A stretch of DNA of 54,091 nt from positions 1-54,091 of the forward strand of contig JAAAJB010000204.1 of NCBI GenBank assembly GCA_016098155.1, written 5' to 3'. This stretch comes from Actinomortierella ambigua. Lineage: Eukaryota > Mortierellomycota > Mortierellomycetes > Mortierellales > Mortierellaceae. The position numbers and the translations under genes are program-made. Below the pieces are notes generated by a model. That model was not told where the DNA came from. It worked only from the letters and a program-made list of their open reading frames with translations, and did not search any database. How positions within the stretch are numbered: the first letter of the stretch is position 1; each line of letters begins with the position of its first letter. This document shows, one piece after another, positions 45,560-54,091 of the stretch.

Positions 45560-46619
45560 GTTGGAAGTGAGGGGAAAGAGGAGGGAAAATTTTTGCTGGG
45601 AGGGGTGCCTTGTATATATACCAAAGCGGACGTTTAACCTCATGTTCCAAATTTGGTGATGTGAGATTGACCAGGGGTTCAAAACACAGTGGGGATCCTC
45701 CGATCTAGTCACACTGAAATTCGCCGGGGGTGATCCCAAATTGACCAGGGTATCCCCGACACCGTTCGTCTTGAACCCTTCCAATAAACGACCTGAGTCC
45801 ATCACTGCGGCAGACACAGCAGCGCCGTCCCTCTCATCCGTGGCTCTCTTTGAATCACCTAATTGGCATTCAAGCATCCGCTTGTGTTTTGACTACTACT
45901 GTCACTCCCCCTCGGGTTCTTTATCAGCAAGGCGCGCGGCTTGCCATCATGCGCGAAGAAGTACTTTTGTGAAAAATATCGATCATCTTCTAGACGATGG
46001 TGCGCGGCCTTGCGTTTTCGAGTAAATGGCGTCTTTAAACCTCACTTTTTATGGGTCTAAAACGAACCACGCTTGCTTCATATCTTGGTCTTGTTGGTCT
46101 ATCAGTTGGTCTATCACTCTGTCAAAGAAGGATGTGGTGATTTGGTGGCTTGACCTCGCTGACCCTGATTTCACGTACATGCAAATTTCAACAAGGTGTA
46201 CGTGACTGGATGGATGGGCAGGGCAGAGCGGGTTTAGAAAAAAAATTTCAATCCGGTGGATTGAGTCCCGCTGAGTCGAGAGAGAGAGAAAAAGAGTCGC
46301 AGACTGCGAGAGTGTTTGATTCCTTCTCTTTCACTTTGACCTGTGTGGGTAATGTCCTGCTAGGCTTGGGTCAATCAACATCCTCGGGGCAACGACAGGA
46401 GCAGCACACACCGGCACTGGAACCACCATCACCACCAGCACACACACCCTGATTCATCACGCTTGGCGTTCCTACCATCCATGGATCCACCATCATCGAC
46501 CATCATGCATGGGGAAACCATCGTCAATTTGGGCCAATTCACTTATACCGGGCATGTCGAACTTATGCCATTTTGTTTTTTTTTTTGCTCTTGGATCCCA
46601 CCAACAGATTTGATTCATC
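45560..46619. other. Divergent intergenic region between RPS9 and RPL21
   Basis: A TATATATA motif at about 45612-45620 serves RPS9. A 1 kb interval separates the two ribosomal protein genes; no additional gene was recognised and no motif could be shown to be shared between the promoters. Some of it may be 5' leader of RPL21. Confidence 0.5.
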
Positions 46620-47959
46620 ATGCCTCACTCCTATGGTATCCGTGCTCGCACCCGCCACATGTTCTCCCGTAACTTCCGGGAGCATGGTATGCCTGGCATC
46701 TCCACCTACCTGAAGACCTACAAGGTTGGTGACATTGTCGACATCAAGGCCAACGCTGCCATCCACAAGGGTATGCCCCACAAGTTCTACCACGGGTATG
46801 TCGTCAAGTCCTTCCAAGCAACGACCAGGCGCTTGTTTTTTTTGTTGGAGTGGAGGAATCGTCGTTCGCCGTTGGTGCAGGGGATCGTTCGGGAACATCG
46901 TCGGCTCTGTCATGGAGCTACCAGCATCAAATCATCAGGATGGACTTTTGATTCTCTGTTCACCGACCAACAGCAATCAACAACTACAGGAGATTCATCT
47001 TGTGACCAACATCAAGACGGCGGAGACCTCAGGGCGACAACGGTGTCGCACTGAAGAGGATTGTGGAGAGCTGTGACTAGAGTCCACACCAGTGCCTCTG
47101 CGTCCATACATACTCTCCCTTTTAACAACTGGAAGCTCCTGTTCAGACAAGAGAGGAGTCGGGCTGGTCAACCAAAAAAAAGAAGCCGTGGTGGCTGTGT
47201 CTCATAGCTACCCAATGCGTGAGACCAACACCAGTTTTCTTTTCAGTACAAGCAAGGAGAAAGCGAGCAAACTCCATTACGGGACGCAGTTTATCTCTTG
47301 GAGCGCACGATCTCTCATGCCCCAAAGCAGCAACACACCATGGATGGTCAGGACTCAACATTTAAGAGCATAGCGCTCGGCTTACACGTTTCAGCCTCAG
47401 CATGGACTCGGGAAGAGAAACGCAGCTGGGCGTGGGGGCGCTCGTCCCTGAGTGTGACAGTAGTACCAATCTATGAGGAGTTGAGACCTTACTCACCAAC
47501 ACTTGTGTGTGTTTTTTAATGAATAGTCGCACTGGTATCATCTACAACGTTACCAAGTCCTCCGTCGGTGTGATCATCAACAAGCGCGTTGGTAACCGCT
47601 ACATGGAGAAGCGCGTCAACCTCCGCGTTGAGCACATCAAGCACTCCAAGTGCCGTGATGATTTCTTGCGCCGTGTCAACGAGAACACCATCCTGGCTCA
47701 GCAGGCCAAGAAGGACGGTGTCAAGCTCAACCTGAAGCGCGAGCCCGTCCTTCCTCGTGAGGCCCGCTTCGTCTCCCAGAAGCACAACGCCCCCGAGACC
47801 CTCCAGCCCATCCCCTACGAGAGTATGTGTTTTTTTTTCCTTGTCTCCTGTCTTGAATGTGCGAATATGTCTTGTAAAGTGGGGTAGCCATTGTTTTACA
47901 CCTCTTGCTAACGCGTCTCTTTATTTACTTCACTGTTACTGTTTATAGCCCTGATCTAA
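46620..47959 (+). CDS. RPL21: Large-subunit ribosomal protein eL21 (RPL21)
   Basis: Three exons (46620-46795, 47527-47822, 47949-47959) give 160 residues, exactly the usual length. The protein belongs to the 60S subunit. It starts [20 protein letters not shown], continues [20 protein letters not shown] and [20 protein letters not shown], and ends [19 protein letters not shown] plus TLI. The first intron is long (731 nt) and contains no recognisable gene. The last coding exon has only 11 nt (end of the Thr codon, Leu, Ile, stop) after a gtatgt donor and a tttatag acceptor. The short exon is supported by family length. Confidence 0.95.
46796..47526 (+). other. Long first intron of RPL21
   Basis: Donor gtatgtcg, acceptor atgaatag. 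Fungal ribosomal protein introns may host snoRNAs, so I looked for box C (RTGATGA) and box D (CTGA) pairs and H/ACA patterns and found no convincing set. Small open frames inside are not protein-like. Confidence 0.6.
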
Positions 47960-48815
47960 AGGATGAGTGGATGTTGACTTCGTTTTGTTTTGTCGAACTC
48001 GCGAAATCAAATAAAACCCTTTCCACAAGGAGAATGGCTTCTTTTTCCTCACAACATATCCATGAGTTGAATTCATTTCTTTTTTCTTATGACTATGGCC
48101 ATCAAAGACGATGGTATGAAGTAAAGAAGAGTCAGGGGAGAAAAGAAGTCGCCCCTTGACTTTGCCCAGTGCTCTTGAGGATGCGAACAGGATAGGACAG
48201 ACGCTCTTGGTCAAGAAAAAAAAAGGGGGGGGGAGAGGGGGTTAAAGACGAAAGAAGGGACAACACAAGAGAAAGTTCTCGATGCAAGCGGGGACGACGA
48301 AGGATGCACAAATACGTTTATATCTGGCGACCGGGAACACGGACTCGCGCTTGTCGATCGCTCACATGCTGGGTCACATTCTACACACTAAAGCCACGGT
48401 GCCCCGCCACTGTGATTAGTAGACTTTATCGCAGTGTGAGGGACACGAAATGGTTTTCGATATGGCTTTCGTTCGAGGAGTAGCGTAGCTCAAAAAAATG
48501 TCACACCCCCCGAAATTCGTATATTTGCACTCTTACCGTCCTGTGCCTCCTCCTTCTTCACCCCATACTAAACCATCCCCCTCTCTCCTCTCCCCCCCCT
48601 TTTCGACCTATTCACCCACCACCACCGAAAATCTACTCCTTCCTCTGGTAAATGCTCTCACTTTTTCCTTTTTTTCCCTTTTCTTTTCTTCTCCCACCTT
48701 CATCCGCACCATCGCAGATAACCTCTCCCTCTTCTTCTTGTTATTTTGCAAGTCCCATCGTGAGGTGTTCAGGGACACATTTCACGTCACAGAAGAGTCA
48801 AACTATCGAACAATC
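47960..48815. other. Intergenic region between RPL21 and the mannosyltransferase gene
   Basis: No gene was recognised. The last 300 bases are T/C-rich and in frame with the mannosyltransferase, so the open frame there extends back to 48498, but its Ser/Phe/Pro composition is that of a leader. Confidence 0.55.
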
Positions 48816-51800
48816 ATGGCCAATCCCGAGAGGACCAAACCCGGCGAAGGGGCGACAGCGGCACCCTCACCAGATCCAGCCAAGGACTCTGATTCATCTG
48901 GATCAACAGACGAGAAGCTGGAGGACATTGATAACGAATCCCAAGCATTGGTTGAGGATGCTGGCTCGGCCTCCACTCTGCGCAAACGTATTGTCGCAAA
49001 GAAGAAACAACCAACAGAACAGACCTCGCCTGAAGAGAAGCCTGAAGTAAAGCAAGTTGCGGCCACCAAAAAATGGAGATGGATCATCGCGCAGGCCGAC
49101 GAGGAGCCCATGGTGTCGAAAAAGGGTCATCGGGATGGTGTCTGGGCCTGGCTCTCTGCGTGCCGTGTCGCGATACCAGAGCCAGCAAGTGACATCACGT
49201 CGGACACTTCTACCAGCCACCCAGCTAAATCTTTAGAAGAACCAAAGCAACCAGTCGAGGGGGACATTGACTCGGCCGAGTCTGAAAAAGCAGTAGCCAA
49301 GAACCTTTGGCTGATCGAGCAGACACGCAAGGCCAAAGATCTCACGGCTTTCGACTGGAGAATGTTGACCCTTTTTTCCACTGTAGCCATCATTGTTCGG
49401 CTCTGGAGACTGACATGGCCTGGCGAAGTTGTGTACGTATATGTTTCAAAGAGCCTTGTATGTGTGCTCGGGGGGGGGGAGGGGGCATTTATCTCAACAT
49501 ACTAATTTTACTGGTTTCACACCCTTTGCCATGCTACCTTTCCAGTTTTGACGAAACTCATTATGGCCGCTATGTAAACGAGTATCTCAATCGACGGTTC
49601 TTCCTTGACTCTCACCCTCCATTGGCGACCCTAATGATGACTGGGATCTCATCGTACTTTGGTTACAATGGCACCTTTTCCTTCGGCGCCATCGGAGAGT
49701 AAGTCCAAAACCAGAAGTGGAGAACTGGCTGCTACTATCATGACATCTGGGAATATGACACCTAAACATCAATGCGTACAATCTTCCTCAGGGCCTATCC
49801 CGGATCTGTGCCTTTGTTCGCTTTGCGATCCTTGGTGTCCATTGCAAGTGCTCTTTGCACGCCACTAGCCTATGTTACATTGAGAGCATCGGGGCATGGT
49901 GCTCTAGCTTCTATTCTGGCAGCCACCTTGGTTACATTTGGTAAGTTTTGTGGTCACGCATGGCAATTCTATTCGTTGCATGCATTCTCGTCCACCTTAC
50001 TCAACGCTCTCGTTGTTTCCCTGACTCGTGAAATTAGACAATGCTCTTATCGCAACGCACCGGCTCTTCACTCCCGAGGGCCTCTTCTTCCTGTTCACGG
50101 CCCTCACCATTTTCGCATGGACACTGTTCCTCAAGCACACCTCCCAGTATGGCTGAGCAATACACTAAAGCACTGACCCCATTGTGTTTGGTTGAAATTC
50201 GGACAACTGACATGTTCTCGACGCCCTCCTATGTGCCCATACTTCAAAACATTTAGGCCGTTTTCCAAGACATGGTGGCTCTGGCTCGTGTCGACTGGTA
50301 TGGCCATCGGGGCTACCGTATCGACAAAGACTACAGGGCTGATGACTTTGTCCGCCTTGTACCTTGCAGCCGCTCATGACATGTGGAACCAGACCTGCAA
50401 CCTGCGAAACACATCGGTAAGGCATCGTCGATCATAATTAATTTCTTAAAGAAACCAAACTTTCCCTAATACGTCTCCCTCGCTGGCTTGATACCATTAC
50501 TACGCCTTCTTATTCTGACTTGAGCGTATTGTCTCACCCGGTGCTTCTTTGCTTCCATCTTTTGATTTTCTAGACGACTGTTTATCGCCATTTGCTCGCG
50601 CGTGCCTTCGCCTTGGTGGTCATCCCTACGGCCATGTTCCTAGCAGTCTGGCATATTCACTTTTCGATCCTGACACTCCAGCCAGACCTCAGTACCAATG
50701 CTGGGGCCTACGACTTCAAGCTCCTTTCGCGAGAGCTGCAGCACAGCCTCATTGCGCCGACAAAGAGTCTTCGGATGTACCGGGAAGTCGCCTTCGGGTC
50801 CGTCATCCGGCTGCAGACGGAGCACACGTCGGGAGTAGCTCTGCATTCGTTCTACAAGTCGTATACAACGGGCTCCCTGCAGCAACAAGTGGGCGGCTCG
50901 CTCTCATTTAACGATACAGACCTGACCCAAGACGATCCAAACACCCACTGGATCGTGGTCTTGGCCACTAGCAACCAAAAAGATGTGACCGAGGTGCCAC
51001 ACAAGACAACATACGTCAAGAACGGCGACACCATTCGCCTGCGTCATGTTCCGACGCGTCTGTGTCTGCATTCGCACAATGTGCGCCCTGGTTCCGACCC
51101 ACTCAACAAGAATCTGAACGAGGTCTCGTGCTATGGCACCGCCAACATTGATGGCGACTCGAATGATTGGTGGGTTGTCCAGGTTATCGAGGACGGCACC
51201 AACAAGGCTGTCCCCACGAGCGATAAGCGCAAGGTCCATGCTCTCTCCTCCCGTATCCGCCTGCGCCATCGGAACACGAACTGCCACCTCTACACTTCTG
51301 ACATGCTGATGCCAGAAATCTATGGCCCCAACCGATGGGACATCTCGTGTCGTGTCGACGCCGCCATCACCCCACGCTCCATCTGGCGTGTGAGCATGAA
51401 CCTCAACGACTACTGTAAGTTAAGCACTCTATCTCTATCTCTAACTTTTTTTGTGCTCTAGTCCATCTGTATGCCTCACTAACCCCCCTCCTTTTTTCCT
51501 CTTCTTGGGACAAAAAAAAATGCAGTGACCGCTGACGCCGATATTGCCGAGTACTCCAAACCAAGTTTCTTCCAGAAGCTAAGCGAAGTCCTCCGTCTGA
51601 TGATGCTCGACCCTCAGTACACATCCTTGCACGAGTCACCCATCTCGCTCGCAAAGTCGAGCGCGATCAAGTGGCCGCTCCTGCGCAACGCCATCCCAGC
51701 CTGGCGAAGCTACCAGCGTCAGGTCTTCATTGCCGGCAACCCGGTCGTTTGGGGCCTCTGTGCCATTGGCCTGATCTCATTCTGGCTCACTCGTGCCACT

Positions 51801-53378
51801 TTGACCCTCTACGATCAGCGCAAATACGTGGATGGACCCAGGTTGGCTGGTGAGTTGAATCAGGACCTAGGAGGAGATAAACACGCGCACGCCAGGGAAT
51901 CCCTATATTGGCCCCTTCCTGTTGCTCACATCTAGTCCTTGTCTTTTATTGTATCTTTCCTTGCTACATTCATAGTCTTCCGATCGGTCCATCTGAAGTG
52001 GAGCACACTCATGGCCGTTGGGTGGGCGGTCCACTACGTGCCCTTCTTCTTCTTGAAACGCGGCCTATTCCTCTACCACTACTTTCCCGCCTTTTACTTT
52101 TCCATCCTCCTGACGGCGTCCATGTTCTCAGGTCTCTGCTCCTTGTTCATCCGTCCGATCCGCTTCGCCTTCCTCGTAACCTGCATAGCTCTGACCGTGG
52201 TCAGCTTTTGGTACATGTCCCCACTCTCCTACGGCTCTGTCCTACAACGCGAGATCTGTACTCGAATGACATCCTGGCATATCCTGCGCCCGCACTGGGG
52301 CGGTCCCGGCGGTGGTGGCGGCGGCGGCAACAGTGGTGGCATCAATTGTCTCCTCACGCCGCCCGCAGGTGAGGAGGTCATGCCACTTGTGAGTCTCCTT
52401 CAAAAGGCAAAGCACGACAAGGCCCTCTGGCATGATAAGGTAGAGAAATATCGCCAATGGTCTCGCGCCATGATCGATGTCAGCAAGATGCCGACCTCGA
52501 TTGCCGGTCAGATCCGCGCGGTCCAACGCGAACGGCGCCCCCCTCATAGTGGTAGTAGTAGTAGTGGTGGTACCAGTGGTGGCTCCTCTCCGTTCGCCCT
52601 GGAACACAATTATCCACCCGAAGAAGCCAAACTACCGCGTGAGGACGTCTTCCTGGCGCCGTATCAACGCCCGCCGCAGTGGCCCTCATCGCCACAAAAC
52701 AGCTACGACGGCGACGCTCTTCAGTCGCAACGCCACCGGTACAATCCAGAACCCAACTATCCTCAGCACCAAAGGCAACGCCACGATGCCGAGCAGGGCA
52801 GAGTTGCGCTGGACCGTCAGACCCAGGATCTGAAGAAGGCCCAAGAGGAGTCGCAGCGAATGCAGGAACAGCAGCAAAGACTCGTGCAGAAGCAACGCGA
52901 TCAGATACAACTTCTACAACAACAGTTGGATCAACTGCAACAGCTGCAACAATCACCACAAAAAGCTCGAGATGCGGACAAAAATGGTGGTTACCAGAAG
53001 CCTCAGGCCCAGGACCAGAAAGCCCCAACCATCAACAAGGACAGTCAGGAGGGAGACGGGAAGAGACCCCAGCAGAGGCAGCAGCAAGAGCAGCTGGCTC
53101 AGGCCCCATCTAACGCCAACTTGGCACCACGAAAGAAGCATAGCGGGCCAGTGTTCTATGCAGATCGGCACCCACGCCCACCGTCCGAAGAACAAGTGCA
53201 AGACGCAGAGATAGAGGACGACGAAGGGGAGGGCGACGACGAGGTCGAGGCAGCGGGGCCAACAATCTCGGTCCAGTCTCCCGAGGAGCTCGAAGTCGTG
53301 CTGGCCTCGCTGAAGGATGCCGGTGTTCGGGCCAAGGTGATTCGCGGTACCAAAACCGAGACGATTGAGGCCGACTAG
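48816..53378 (+). CDS. Dolichyl-phosphate-mannose protein mannosyltransferase with unusual C-terminal tail
   Basis: Eight exons (48816-49432, 49546-49698, 49792-49940, 50038-50146, 50257-50416, 50574-51414, 51526-51849, 51976-53378) give 1251 residues with all phases agreeing. The enzyme starts O-mannosylation of Ser/Thr in the ER lumen. Visible are a Ser/Glu-rich cytosolic N-terminus (about 170 residues), the first helix, the catalytic loop VVFDETHYG (206-213) and DSHPPL (227-232), several helices, a luminal MIR region (about 450-680, with LHSFYKSYTTGSLQQQV and CLHSHNVRP), and the C-terminal PMT helices ending near residue 880. After that comes about 360 residues of Gly-, Gln- and Glu-rich sequence with a coiled coil and an acidic region ending ISVQSPEELEVV and VIRGTKTETIEAD. 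Typical enzymes have 750-900 residues. The PMT1/2/4 subfamily cannot be settled by eye. Confidence 0.92.
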
Positions 53379-53764
53379 GAGGTTGAGCATAACGAACTCG
53401 AGCAGTCCTATATTTTTGCGCCTCCGGTCCATTGTTTTTACTTGTACTTTTTTTTACTGACTTGGTTGCTTTAAATATAAAACATATACATATCAAGAAA
53501 GCGGAATGCTCCAGAGTTGACTCATGGCGATGGAAACTCGAGGTGTTGATGGATGTTGCTTGTGAGAATGAACGCGCTGGCCCTGCTGAGGTAATTGTAC
53601 TGGGCCAATGGGTAGAGCGGTTATCACCGCATGATATCACCCCCTTCCCTAGACAGCGTTGGGGTGGGTCCTGTAGCTTACTAGACACTCTGAACATTTA
53701 TTTTTATTTGTAGCGTATCTCCATTCTTTTGGGCTCTAACATTGTGGCGTTGTAAAGGTAGAAA
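53379..53764. other. Spacer between the mannosyltransferase and its duplicated tail
   Basis: It contains the 3' end signals (AAATATAAA at about 53473). A tRNA-like start at about 53607 (gggccaatgggtagagcgg) lacks a T-arm motif and is not called. Confidence 0.5.
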
Positions 53765-53997
53765 TACTAGCCCAATCCATGACGACCGGCCCCCGTACCT
53801 GTCGTCCGAAGAGCAAGAAGATGGAAAAGAAAAGAGAGGACAAATGGGAGGACGAGGAAAAAGCAGAGGAGGTAGAGCCAACAATTTCTATCCAGTCGCC
53901 TGAGGGCTCCGAGGTTGTGCCAGCCCCGCTAAGGAATGTCGATATTCGGAGAAAGGTGATACGCGGTACCAATAAAGAGACAATTGGGGTTGACTAG
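53765..53997 (+). pseudogene. Decayed tandem copy of the mannosyltransferase C-terminal tail
   Basis: The end of this segment reads EVEPTISIQSPEGSEVVPAP, then LRNVDIRRKVIRGTNKETIG and VD followed by TAG. It aligns with the end of the mannosyltransferase (AAGPTISVQSPEELEVVLAS, then LKDAGVRAKVIRGTKTETIE and AD). Its earlier part DRPPYLSSEEQEDG matches ADRHPRPPSEEQVQD in another frame, so a frameshift lies between them. No transferase domain accompanies it. A 73-codon open frame (53779-53997) with an ATG exists but does not keep the ancestral frame throughout. Confidence 0.75.
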
Positions 53998-54091
53998 ACG
54001 AAAACTACTGATAATTTCATTCAGCTTGGATTATAATACAAAGCAATACACGACCTCCGGTTCTTTTAGACGAGACCCATGATGACGACGA
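53998..54091. other. Right edge, no gene recognised
   Basis: Flanking sequence after the duplicated tail. Both it and the mannosyltransferase 3' flank contain acctccggt- or cctccggtc-like words about 60 bases after the stop, so the duplication may include part of the 3' UTR. Confidence 0.4.

Noticed and set aside
46796..47526. Possible snoRNA in the RPL21 intron
   Set aside because: No adjacent box C and box D with terminal pairing and no H/ACA pattern were found.
48498..48815. N-terminal extension of the mannosyltransferase frame to 48498
   Set aside because: The added residues are Ser/Phe/Pro-rich products of a T/C-rich leader; the ATG at 48816 starts a plausible cytosolic N-terminus.
53600..53680. 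tRNA-like segment with a partial A-box
   Set aside because: No GGTTCRANTCC-type B-box and no acceptor-stem pairing could be found.

Overview
The window looks like nuclear DNA of a filamentous early-diverging fungus, most likely Mortierellomycota or a close relative in Mucoromycota. The grounds are GT-AG introns mostly of 85-300 nt, many T/C-rich promoters, poly-Gln tracts, a Crinkler-like gene, Fanzor-type transposase debris and F-box/LRR-like debris. The placement is my inference from gene content; no database was searched. All exon joins below were worked out by hand from splice-site consensus, reading phase and protein continuity.

The window has two compartments. Positions 1-23000 are an accessory region: a Crinkler-like P-loop gene cut by the left edge, a dead Fanzor, a His-rich small secreted protein, an unrecognised multi-exon gene, a type-B carboxylesterase, a beta-trefoil-like secreted protein, and between 9.6 and 18.5 kb a graveyard of broken gene pieces. 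Several of those pieces occur twice in inverted orientation (12.3/18.3, 13.6/17.7 and 14.9/16.7 kb), and one block occurs twice in direct orientation (10.2-10.9 and 15.9-16.5 kb). Some of it is recognisable: a multicopper-oxidase C-terminus in two dead copies and an LRR-like fragment. The rest I could not name.

Positions 23000-54091 are a conserved, gene-dense core: a large bHLH transcription factor (-), the elongation factor IWS1/Spn1 (-), a TMEM184/OST-alpha-type membrane protein (+), a PAP2 lipid phosphatase (+), HMG-CoA synthase (+), splicing factor SLU7 (+), ribosomal proteins uS4/RPS9 (-) and eL21/RPL21 (+) in divergent orientation, and a protein O-mannosyltransferase (+) with a long unusual C-terminal tail whose last part is repeated as a decayed copy downstream. 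IWS1 and SLU7 serve Pol II transcription and splicing, the two ribosomal proteins translation, and HMG-CoA synthase, the PAP2 enzyme and the mannosyltransferase act in ER-linked sterol, lipid and glycosylation pathways. I see no evidence that these form one pathway cluster.

The most interesting points are the RPS9 start codon split by an intron, very short first coding exons in SLU7 (4 nt) and IWS1 (9 nt), the proposed 1229-residue bHLH protein assembled across a 1.14 kb purine-rich intron, the O-mannosyltransferase tail with its decayed duplicate, the large imperfect inverted duplication of dead genes, and a Fanzor relic carrying a substitution at a catalytic aspartate position. No rRNA, tRNA or CRISPR array was found.
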